From: Tritrichomonas musculus
Lineage: Eukaryota; Parabasalia; Tritrichomonadida; Tritrichomonadidae
DNA length: 64,000 bases
Assembly (NCBI GenBank): GCA_039105265.1
Contig: JAPFFF010000025.1
Location: forward strand, 186,001 to 250,000
Reading direction: 5' to 3'
Shown: piece by piece, positions 38,500 through 47,812 of the stretch
How positions within the stretch are numbered: position 1 is the stretch's first letter
Layout: the number at the start of each line of letters is the position of its first letter
Translations under genes and position numbers: made by a program
The notes under the pieces: generated by a model
Seen by the model: only the letters and a program-made list of their open reading frames with translations
What the model was told of the DNA's origin: nothing
Databases searched by the model: none

Positions 38500-39139
38500 A
38501 ACGATCACTTATTCAAAAATTCAATATTATTTTTAAAATTACGATCATCTTATGAAAAGTACTCCAAAATATGAGATGAATTTTTTTTTTTTTATTAGGT
38601 AAATTTTGAATGATTAAATGGACAATACTTTGAATGAGATAATTCTATCACTTTTTAAGGGGTACATGACCACATAGCTATTTAAAATGAAAACTTTGAA
38701 CATTTTACAAATTTTAATTTGAGCTTAATATATAGAAAAATCCATTTAAAAAAAAGTTTAACTTTTTCTATAAGTTCTAACAAAATTAATTTTTTGAAAG
38801 TTCTCCTTTCAAAATTAAAAGTTTAAAATCAATGAGTTTTCACAAAAATATATGCATAAATACCATCTTTAAAAAAGAGTAAAATAATAAAGAAAATTAA
38901 AAGGTGTTTTTTTTTATTAACATATAAATCATTTATAATAACAACAAGGAACGCCACTTTTTGAACTGCGTTCAAAAAGTGTCTAGTACACAGTTTTTTT
39001 CTTATAGAAAAAAGACAATATCTATATATAAGGCATTCAAATAAACAATAATTTAGTCAAAATTTTATTCAAAAAAATTAAATGAAAGCTTTCAGTAAAA
39101 AAACTAACAAAAGTTTGTAATTAGCAAAAACGCGAAATA
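38500..39139. other. AT-rich intergenic DNA between hairpin repeats and minisatellite
   Basis: Contains one hairpin copy (38951-38983). No gene is seen. Confidence 0.4.
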
Positions 39140-42100
39140 GTTATTAACATCAATGTTTGTCTGTTATTAACATCAATGTTTGTCTGTCGTTAGCATCGAT
39201 GTTTGTCTGTCGTTAGCATCGATGTTTGTCTGTTGTTAGCATCGATGTTTATCTGTTGTAAGCATCAATGTTTGTCTGTCGTTAGCATCGATGTTTGTAT
39301 GTTGTAAGCATCGATGTTTATCTGTTGTTAGCATCGATGTTTTTCTGTTGTTAGCATCGATGTTTTTCTGTTGTTAGCATCGATGTTTGTCTGTTGTAAG
39401 CATCGATGTTTATCTGTTGTTAGCATCGATGTTTGTCTGTTGTAAGCATCGATGTTTGTCTGTCGTTAGCATCGATGTTTTTCTGTTGTTAGCATAGATG
39501 TTTGTCTGTCGTTAGCATCAATGTTTGTCTGTCGTTAGCATAGATGTTTGTCTGTTGTAAGCATCGATGTTTTTCTGTTGTTAGCATAGATGTTTGTCTG
39601 TCGTTAGCATCAATGTTTGTCTGTCGTTAGCATCAATGTTTGTCTGTCGTTAGCATAGATGTTTGTCTGTTGTTAGCATCGATGTTTATCTGTTGTTAGC
39701 TTAGATGTTTGTATGTTGTTAGCATCGATGTTTTTCTGTTGTTAGCATCGATGTTTTTCTGTTGTTAGCATCGATGTTTTTCTGTTGTTAGCATCAATGT
39801 TTGTCTGTCGTTAGCATCAATGTTTGTCTGTCGTTAGCATAGATGTTTGTCTGTTGTTAGCATCGATGTTTATCTGTTGTTAGCATAGATGTTTGTATGT
39901 TGTTAGCATCGATGTTTTTCTGTTGTTAGCATCGATGTTTTTCTGTTGTTAGCATCGATGTTTTTCTGTTGTTAGCATAGATGTTTGTCTGTCGTTAGCA
40001 TCAATGTTTGTCTGTCGTTAGCATAGATGTTTGTCTGTTGTAAGCATCGATGTTTTTCTGTTGTTAGCATAGATGTTTGTCTGTCGTTAGCATCAATATT
40101 TGTCTGTCGTTAGCATAGATGTTTGTCTGTTGTTAGCATCGATGTTTATCTGTTGTTAGCTTAGATGTTTGTATGTTGTTAGCATCGATGTTTTTCTGTT
40201 GTTAGCATCGATGTTTTTCTGTTGTTAGCATCGATGTTTTTCTGTTGTTAGCATCAATGTTTGTCTGTCGTTAGCATCAATATTTGTCTGTCGTTAGCAT
40301 AGATGTTTGTCTGTTGTTAGCATCGATGTTTATCTGTTGTTAGCTTAGATGTTTGTATGTTGTTAGCATCGATGTTTTTCTGTTGTTAGCATCGATGTTT
40401 TTCTGTTGTTAGCATCGATGTTTTTCTGTTGTTAGCATAGATGTTTGTCTGTCGTTAGCATCAATGTTTGTCTGTCTTTAGCATAGATGTTTGTCTGTTG
40501 TAAGCATCGATGTTTTTCTGTTGTTAGCATAGATGTTTGTCTGTCGTTAGCATCAATATTTGTCTGTCGTTAGCATAGATGTTTGTCTGTTGTTAGCATC
40601 GATGTTTATCTGTTGTTAGCTTAGATGTTTGTATGTTGTTAGCATCGATGTTTTTCTGTTGTTAGCATCGATGTTTTTCTGTTGTTAGCATCGATGTTTT
40701 TCTGTTGTTAGCATCGATGTTTTTCTGTTGTTAGCATAGATGTTTGTCTGTCGTTAGCATCAATGTTTGTCTGTCGTTAACATAGATGTTTGTCTGTTGT
40801 AAGCATCGATGTTTTTCTGTTGTTAGCATAGATGTTTGTCTGTCGTTAGCATCAATATTTGTCTGTCGTTAGCATAGATGTTTGTCTGTTGTTAGCATCG
40901 ATGTTTATCTGTTGTTAGCTTAGATGTTTGTATGTTGTTAGCATCGATGTTTTTCTGTTGTTAGCATCGATGTTTTTCTGTTGTTAGCATCGATGTTTTT
41001 CTGTTGTTAGCATCAATGTTTGTCTGTCGTTAGCATCAATGTTTGTCTGTCGTTAGCATAGATGTTTGTCTGTTGTTAGCATCGATGTTTATCTGTTGTT
41101 AGCATAGATGTTTGTATGTTGTTAGCATCGATGTTTTTCTGTTGTTAGCATCGATGTTTTTCTGTTGTTAGCATCGATGTTTTTCTGTTGTTAGCATAGA
41201 TGTTTGTCTGTCGTTAGCATCAATGTTTGTCTGTCGTTAGCATAGATGTTTGTCTGTTGTAAGCATCGATGTTTTTCTGTTGTTAGCATAGATGTTTGTC
41301 TGTCGTTAGCATCAATATTTGTCTGTCGTTAGCATAGATGTTTGTCTGTTGTTAGCATCGATGTTTATCTGTTGTTAGCTTAGATGTTTGTATGTTGTTA
41401 GCATCGATGTTTTTCTGTTGTTAGCATCGATGTTTTTCTGTTGTTAGCATCGATGTTTTTCTGTTGTTAGCATCAATGTTTGTCTGTCGTTAGCATCGAT
41501 GTTTATCTGTCGTTAGCATCGATGTTTTTCTGTTGTTAGCATCGATGTTTATCTGTTGTTAGCATCGATGTTTATCTGTCGTTAGCATCGATGTTTGTAT
41601 GTTGTTAGCATCGATGTTTATCTGTTGTTAGCATCGATGTTTATCTGTTGTTAGCATCGATGTTTTTCTGTTGTAAGCATCGATGTTTTTCTGTTGTTAG
41701 CATCGATGTTTTTCTGTTGTTAGCATAGATGTTTGTCTGTCGTTAGCATCGATGTTTATCTGTTGTTAGCATCGATGTTTGTCTGTCGTTAGCATCGATG
41801 TTTTTCTGTTGTTAGCATCAATGTTTTTCTGTTGTTAGCATCAATGTTTGTCTGTCGTTAGCATCAATGTTTGTCTGTTGTTAACATCGATGTTTTTCTG
41901 TTGTTAGCATAGATGTTTGTCTGTCGTTAGCATCAATGTTTGTCTGTCGTTAGCATAGATGTTTGTCTGTTGTAAGCATCGATGTTTATCTGTTGTTATC
42001 ATCGATGTTTTTCTGTTGTTAGCATAGATGTTTGTATGTTGTAAGCATCAATGCTTTTCTGTGTTAGCATCGATGTTTGTATGTTGTAAGCATCGATGTT

Positions 42101-42403
42101 TATCTGTTGTTAGCATCGATGTTTATCTGTTGTTAGCATCGATGTTTTTCTGTTGTTAGCATCGATGTTTATCTGTTGTTAGCTTAGATGTTTGTATGTT
42201 GTTAGCATCGATGTTTATCTGTTGTTAGCATCGATGTTTATCTGTTGTTAGCATCGATGTTTTTCTGTTGTTAGCATAGATGTTTGTCTGTCGTTAGCAT
42301 AGATGTTTATCTGTTGTTAGCATCGATGTTTGTCTGTTGTAAGCATCGATGTTTATCTGTTGTTATCATCAATATTTATCTGTTGCTAGCATCAATGTTT
42401 GTC
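39140..42403. repeat. 23-bp minisatellite, about 142 units, with higher-order structure
   Basis: The unit is TTAGCATCGATGTTTGTCTG plus TYG. Variants alternate at fixed positions (CATCGATG, CATAGATG, CATCAATG; TTTGT, TTTAT, TTTTT; GTTAGC, GTAAGC). The rare unit TTAGCTTAGATGTTTGTATG recurs at about 39696, 40156, 40340, 40616, 40915 and 41375. The intervals are 460, 184, 276, 299 and 460 bases (20, 8, 12, 13, 20 units), revealing segmental duplications within the array. Since 23 is not a multiple of 3, it is not coding. Most units contain the palindrome CATCGATG. Confidence 0.95.
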
Positions 42404-42417
42404 AATATTTAAGATAA

Positions 42418-42486
42418 TATTATCTGGCGGTAGGATTATCTGGCTGTGGGATTTATCTGGCTGTGGAATTTATCTGGCTATGAGAT
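42418..42486. repeat. short tandem repeat of TTATCTGGCTGTGGGA
   Basis: Four units of 16-17 bp follow the minisatellite directly. No gene. Confidence 0.85.
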
Positions 42487-43220
42487 TAAACAATTCTATT
42501 TCTTTTTGATAAATTAATTAAAAAAAAAATAAAAAAATAAAAATAAAAAAATTAAATTCTATGAGCTTTATGAAAAAAATAACTGAAATTTTTTTTTTTA
42601 ATAAAATATCTTAATCAAAAAGAAATAAAATAGTTTACAATTATAATTACAAATGCAAATAATAATATACTTAAATTAATTATTATCCAAAATATTTTAA
42701 AACAATATGATGGCTGGATAAGTTCAGGTCTTATTTTTTTGGGGTTTTGTTTTATTATATTAAGATAAACTTTTTTTTATAAAATTGCAAATAAAAGTAA
42801 TATTGAAAGTAAAAATATTACAAATATGTTATCTTGATCTTCTTCTGTTGAATCTTGATCCTCTTCTGTTTGGATCATTGATCTTCTTCTATGGTTAACT
42901 ATGATCATCAGTTAAATTGTGGCGTTTTATAAACTTTTAAAACTATCAGGTACTTCATTTTTTGTCTATGATGTTTTTGAAATGCTCTTTTTTTGCTTGG
43001 CCAGGGCAGAAAATAGAGAATATCAAATCAAAGATATGAAGTGATTTTTTTTCATCCACCTTTTCGCTCTCAAAAAGTTAAAAAATATTATATTTTAATC
43101 ATTTTTGAATAAAAACTCTTTATATATTAGAGATAGGATTTTTTTAATGATAGATTTGATATACTGATATTATTCTGATTTTTTTAAGCCTATGTTCAAA
43201 ATGAACTCTTATTATATATA
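42487..43220. other. AT-rich intergenic DNA
   Basis: A small direct repeat (TTGATCTTCTTCTGTTGAATC / TTGATCCTCTTCTGTTTGGATC) occurs near 42835-42880. No gene is seen. Confidence 0.4.
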
Positions 43221-43221
43221 G

Positions 43222-43407
43222 GATAAAAAAAAAATATTCAAAAATAAACCTTTTTATAAAAAAGTCACTTTTTTTTTTAAAAAACAAATTTTTTTCGAAA
43301 AAGTGGATGCTTTCAGATATAACTTATTCACATCAAAATAAATATGTTTTATAAATATAATTCTTTATTTTCAAAAAGGAAATCCCTTTTTCTCCGAGCT
43401 CTATTAA
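43222..43407. repeat. dispersed repeat, uninterrupted copy (empty site of the fold-back element)
   Basis: This reads straight through the position where, at 25017-29309, the 4.3-kb element is inserted: left part as 24998-25024, right part as 29302-29457. It contains AAACCTTT once, at about 43246-43253. Confidence 0.88.
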
Positions 43408-43789
43408 ATTTATTTATTTATTTAGTAATTGTTTTTTGTATGATTCGTAGTCAACTAGATATGATTTTTTCTTTGACATACCTGATCAATTTTTTAAATT
43501 GATTTCCATTAAAAATTGAAACGTTTCATCCAGTTTTGGTATGCCTAGAATGAAAATCAATGTTTAATTTGTTCATGAAAAACTCCAAAATAACATTCAT
43601 CGATTCTTATTCATCGTTGAAAAGTGCATTCTTATACTTTGCTGATATCCAATTTGATAAAAAAATGAAAATAAAACAATTTCAAGCAGAATAAAAACAA
43701 ATTATATAATCCGAAGAATAATTTATCTTTATTTATCTTAAAAAATAAAATTGCATTTTTAATCCACTAATTTATACAGTTGGCCAATC

Positions 43790-45565
43790 TTATTTAGAAG
43801 GTACCATAATGATCACGTGTTTAATATTTATAAATATTTTTAAATCAATGCTTTGCAACACTGATTTATCAGAAATTTCAATGATTTGAAGATCATTACA
43901 TCCAATAAAGGCAGTTTCATTAATATTAGTGATGTGAGGAGGAACATAAAAGTTTTCAATTGAAGATTCATAGAATGCTTCCTTCTCAATTGTTTGAAGT
44001 TCCGAATTATTTGGAATCTCAAAAATTTTGAGATGCTTACAAAAATGAAATGCATTCTCACAAATTTTTGTCACACTTGATGGAATTGAGAAGTATTCAA
44101 TTGAAGAAAACGAAAAAGATCTGACACCAATCTCTTGAAGTTCTGAATCATTTGGAATTCCAATTTTCTGCAAATGCTGACATCCAGAAAAAGCACATTT
44201 CCCAATATGAGTGATGTGAGGTGATATCACAACTTTTTCAATTGATGATTCAAAAAATGAATAAGGTGAAATTTTTCTGACAGATGCAGGAATTGTTGTA
44301 GTTTTGATATCTCTGCATGCAAAATAAAGAACATCATAAAAATCATTCATCAAATTTGATTTTCCAAGGATGAATTTGTCTTCATAATTGATTATATTAT
44401 CAACGCCATTTTTAACCACTTTAAATTCAGTCAAAGTAGGAGTTCCATCACACCATGCATCCTTTAACTCAAAAACGCTCGAGGGAATGGAAATACTTTC
44501 AATTGAGCAATCAAGAAATGCGTAATTTTCAATTACTTGAAGTTCGGAATTATCTTCAACTTCAACTTTTTGAATTTGTTGACAATAAGAAAAAGCATAC
44601 TCACGAATATGTGTGATGTGATGTGAAATTTGAATGTTTTCAATCAAAGACTCAGAAAATGCATATGGTGAAATAATTCTCACAAAAGGTGGAATCGTTG
44701 TAGTTGTGATGTCACGACGTGAAAAATGAAGGACATCATAAACATCACTATTCAAATTTGTTTTTCCAAGAATGAATTTATCTTCGAAATTAATGATATT
44801 TTCTTCTTTATTTTTGATTATTTCAACTTTTTTCAAGATCGGTGTGTAAGCACACCAACCATCTTTTAAATGGACAACGCTCGATGGAATTGAAATGCTC
44901 TCAATTAAAGAACCACAAAAAGCTTCTTTCTCAATTATTTGAAGCTCTGAATTTTCTTCAATTTCAACGTTTGTCAGACACTCGCATGATGAAAAAGCAA
45001 ACTCACCAATCACAGTGATTGATGCTGGAATCAATACTTTTTCAATTACTGAATATGAAAAAGCATGAGAAGAAATTGTCTTAATGAAATTGGGAATTTT
45101 AATTTTGTTAACATTTCGTCGTGCAAAGAGAAGAACGTCATAAAAATTGTTCTCAAGATTTGATTTGCCTAAAACAAATTCATTTCCATAATTCTTGATG
45201 TTTTCATCACCATTTTTAAAAACTTGGACATATTTCAAAAGTGAAGCCCAACTACACCATCCGTGCTCAAATTCTCTGACACAGGATGGAATTGAAAGCA
45301 TCATTACCGATGAATTGCTAAATGCTTCTTTTCCGATTTTTTGTAATTCTGAATTTTTCGCAAATTGGATGGATTTAATGTCTGACGCTTGTTTGAATGC
45401 ACCTGGTAATATACTGGTAACTAAATAATCATTATTTTCATATCTTATTGATCTTGGTATAAAAATATCTCCTCTTGGAAATTTATACCCAAAAATACAT
45501 GATGTGTATTTTTCTTTATTTAAAAGGTACACAATTTCTCCATGTAGAACTTTTTTTAAAGACAT
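43790..45565 (-). CDS. BspA-like leucine-rich-repeat protein
   Basis: The 591-residue protein is made almost entirely of LRR_5-type (Treponema-type) repeats of about 23 residues, such as SITVIGEFAFSSCECLTNVE, EIGVRSFSFSSIEYFSIPSS and KICENAFHFCKHLKIFEIPN. A non-repeat N-terminus of about 40 residues (KYTSCIFGYKFPRGDIFIPR) comes first. A larger unit (WCxxxPxLxxxxVxKN...NFEDKFILGKTNL...VLHFSRRDI) recurs about three times, so the gene grew by tandem duplication. No signal peptide or membrane segment is apparent. BspA-like proteins are a huge trichomonad family linked to surface adhesion and interaction with other cells. Start: first ATG of the frame at 45565. Confidence 0.92.
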   Translation of the reverse strand: MSLKKVLHGEIVYLLNKEKYTSCIFGYKFPRGDIFIPRSIRYENNDYLVTSILPGAFKQASDIKSIQFAKNSELQKIGKEAFSNSSVMMLSIPSCVREFEHGWCSWASLLKYVQVFKNGDENIKNYGNEFVLGKSNLENNFYDVLLFARRNVNKIKIPNFIKTISSHAFSYSVIEKVLIPASITVIGEFAFSSCECLTNVEIEENSELQIIEKEAFCGSLIESISIPSSVVHLKDGWCAYTPILKKVEIIKNKEENIINFEDKFILGKTNLNSDVYDVLHFSRRDITTTTIPPFVRIISPYAFSESLIENIQISHHITHIREYAFSYCQQIQKVEVEDNSELQVIENYAFLDCSIESISIPSSVFELKDAWCDGTPTLTEFKVVKNGVDNIINYEDKFILGKSNLMNDFYDVLYFACRDIKTTTIPASVRKISPYSFFESSIEKVVISPHITHIGKCAFSGCQHLQKIGIPNDSELQEIGVRSFSFSSIEYFSIPSSVTKICENAFHFCKHLKIFEIPNNSELQTIEKEAFYESSIENFYVPPHITNINETAFIGCNDLQIIEISDKSVLQSIDLKIFINIKHVIIMVPSK

Positions 45566-45667
45566 TTTTTATATTAAATTTTTCTGAGGTGTGTTCGAAC
45601 TTTTTGAATATCGAACATATTAGAATGAGAGGTCATTTAAATTTTTCAATAAACATAAAATTGTATT

Positions 45668-45755
45668 AGACGTTGCAATTGCATTTCCAAGAGGCGATGT
45701 TTTTATACCAAGATCAATAAGATATGAAAATAACTTAAAAAATATAATCATATGA
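45668..45755 (+). pseudogene. fragment of a BspA-like gene start, opposite strand to the intact gene
   Basis: Plus-strand translation gives FPRGDVFIPRSIRYENN, matching the intact gene's FPRGDIFIPRSIRYENN (residues about 29-45) nearly perfectly. It lies only about 100 bases from that gene's start codon, in inverted orientation. This looks like a small inverted duplication of the gene's own N-terminal coding region. The frame ends within a few codons. Confidence 0.85.
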
Positions 45756-46008
45756 TATTAAAAAAAACTAAAGACTACCAATAATTAGTGATTTTTTAAA
45801 CTGAATAAAGAAGAATAGAAAAAATCCAACATCACTTTTACTTTTTTGTTAATCTTCATTATCATTAATGATAAGGACTGATTTCCAAAAAAGAAATTAA
45901 AAACCAAAAACAAGCTATTCATGCAAGTAAGAATACAATATATATGCGAATGGAAATTTCTTTATAAAAAATAAAAATAAAACAAAATAAAAAAAAGAGA
46001 AAAAAAAA
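45756..46008. other. AT-rich intergenic DNA
   Basis: No gene is seen. A-rich sequence leads into the end of the kinase gene. Confidence 0.4.
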
Positions 46009-47433
46009 TCAAGTAATTTCTTCAAAATTAATTTGAGAGAAACCTCTGAATTTAAGTTGTGTTTCCTCTTTGATTGATTCAGAGTCAAACAAGACGCTTG
46101 AGTTGTGCGCGCTTCCCCTCGTCAAGCCAATTGGAGACTCCTTTGGCTCTATTTTCACTCTAGGCTTCCACTGTGGGACGATTCTTTTATTCAGGACGTC
46201 GTCCCAATCCAAGCCATCGAAGAACGGGTCATTTTTAACGTCCTCGATTCCGTTTTCGCCGTTTCCGAGTCTTTTTTTGGGCTCTTTTTGAAGGAGCTTT
46301 ACGATCAAATTCTGAGCTTTTTGAGAGACAGTTGGAGGGAACTCAGGCTCATTCATAACCGCCGCTCTGTATACTGAATTTGGGTTCTCGCTGTAGAAGG
46401 GGGTTGCTCCAACGAGCATCTCGTAGAGAAGGATTCCGAAGCCCCACCAATCGACGTCTTTTGTGTAAGGCTTATCGAGGATCATTTCAGGTGCCATATA
46501 TTCGACTGTCCCACAAAAAGTCGAAGTTGTATCAGTTGATTTTTCCATTCCACTTTTTGTGAACCCAAAGTCGGTTATTTTTATATGGCCGTCAGAATCA
46601 ATCAGAATGTTGCTTGATTTTATGTCACGATAAATGTAGCCGTTACTATGCAGATAGCCAAGGCCGAGCGCAATTTCTGCCGCATAAAGACGGCATCTGT
46701 CCTCGTTGAAATAGTCTTCTTCGCGGATCCGGTGGTGAAGGTCGCCGCCGCTGACGTAGTCGAGAACGAGGAAGACTTTTTTCTCTGTTTGGAATGAATA
46801 ACGGGCGCGTGTGATAAAGGGATGCTTGAGTTGGAGAAGAATGTTCCTTTCGAGGATTGTGGCTTGTATTTGGTCCTTCCCTTCGAGTAACTTTTTGTGC
46901 ATTGATTTCATTGCATATAATTTTCCATTTTCATTTTGTTTGACAAGTTGGACTTTGCCAAAGGAACCGCGACCAAGGAGCTTGATTATGGTGAAATCTT
47001 CAAGAGAATAGCGGCGCTCTGCTGGTAATTGTTGAGATTGATCAGGTTGCGGTTGTTCTGATTGTTCTGTTGGTTCTGGATCTCGTTGTTGTGGTTGTTC
47101 GGTTTGTGGTTTTGATATATCTGTTTGGATTGAAGAAGATGACTGCTCAAGAAGATAATTAAGTGATGATATCCAATCTGCACACTCTTCTTGAGTATCT
47201 GAAGATAGATTATAGGTTTTACTACTTGATAATATAATATTAAAGGCGTTTTCTTTTTTTGAATCTGATTTGACTTTGACAACATTTGATAATGGAATCG
47301 AACCTAGTTGCTTCTTACCAGGCTTCTCATAAAAATTTAGTTGGTTCTCATCTAAAACAAACCATCGACGCTTCCAATTTTTTATTACTTTGCTCTTTTT
47401 AGAAAGCCACCCTTCTTTTAAATTCTGAGACAT
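46009..47433 (-). CDS. PH-domain AGC protein kinase (Akt/PKB-like)
   Basis: From ATG at 47433 the protein has 474 residues. A PH domain (about 4-96, GWLSKKSKVIKNWKRRWFVL through ADWISSLNYLL) is followed by a Gln/Glu/Pro-rich linker (about 100-140). The kinase domain has GRGSFGKV 154-161, Lys176, YRDIKSSN with Asp270, and DFG at 288-290. The activation segment TFCGTVEYMAPE contains Thr305, the expected PDK1 site. The AGC tail ends with a hydrophobic motif FRGFS (462-466). The frame could extend 36 codons upstream, but that part lies in a dispersed inverted-repeat relic and is hydrophobic, so I reject it. Likely a cytosolic and membrane-recruited kinase binding phosphoinositides. Codon use is less AT-rich than the neighbours. 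Confidence 0.93.
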   Translation of the reverse strand: MSQNLKEGWLSKKSKVIKNWKRRWFVLDENQLNFYEKPGKKQLGSIPLSNVVKVKSDSKKENAFNIILSSSKTYNLSSDTQEECADWISSLNYLLEQSSSSIQTDISKPQTEQPQQRDPEPTEQSEQPQPDQSQQLPAERRYSLEDFTIIKLLGRGSFGKVQLVKQNENGKLYAMKSMHKKLLEGKDQIQATILERNILLQLKHPFITRARYSFQTEKKVFLVLDYVSGGDLHHRIREEDYFNEDRCRLYAAEIALGLGYLHSNGYIYRDIKSSNILIDSDGHIKITDFGFTKSGMEKSTDTTSTFCGTVEYMAPEMILDKPYTKDVDWWGFGILLYEMLVGATPFYSENPNSVYRAAVMNEPEFPPTVSQKAQNLIVKLLQKEPKKRLGNGENGIEDVKNDPFFDGLDWDDVLNKRIVPQWKPRVKIEPKESPIGLTRGSAHNSSVLFDSESIKEETQLKFRGFSQINFEEIT

Positions 47434-47489
47434 AAAAAAATAAAATATAAAAAACGAAATATTTTGAGACAAATTGATCAATCTATCTT

Positions 47490-47625
47490 TCAAAATTTTC
47501 AAATGAAATAATAGAATAAAATTCTCAATCTCTGAAACCAATCTCTAGTATCAATATATATTTCATTTATCAATATTAGGGAGTGAATCAATTATTAATC
47601 TTGAAAATCAGAAAATAACAAGAAT
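47490..47625. repeat. partial copy of the 26.2-kb inverted-repeat element
   Basis: ATTCTCAATCTCTGAAACCA and, further on, GTGAATCAATTATTAATCTT...AAATAACAAG align with 26580-26682. This half-element lies upstream of the kinase start codon and could contribute promoter sequence. Confidence 0.65.
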
Positions 47626-47812
47626 TATCAGGGCTAGCATAAAAATATTTTATGTTTAATTATAAATATAAATGAAAATATTAAGTCAATTTTAATATTG
47701 CAAAAATTCAAAAAACAAATCGAGATATTTTGCTTTTAATGATTGTATATATTGTTAATATTTATACCTGTTTTTGAGAGTATATTTGTCTTTAGTTTGA
47801 ATGTGATTAAAG

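Noticed and set aside
39140-42403. Possible CRISPR array
   Set aside because: Units are contiguous 23-bp tandem copies with no unique spacers, in a eukaryotic setting and without cas-like genes.
47434-47541. 36-codon N-terminal extension of the AGC kinase
   Set aside because: It is hydrophobic, partly lies next to or within a dispersed repeat relic, and the PH domain begins right after the ATG at 47433.
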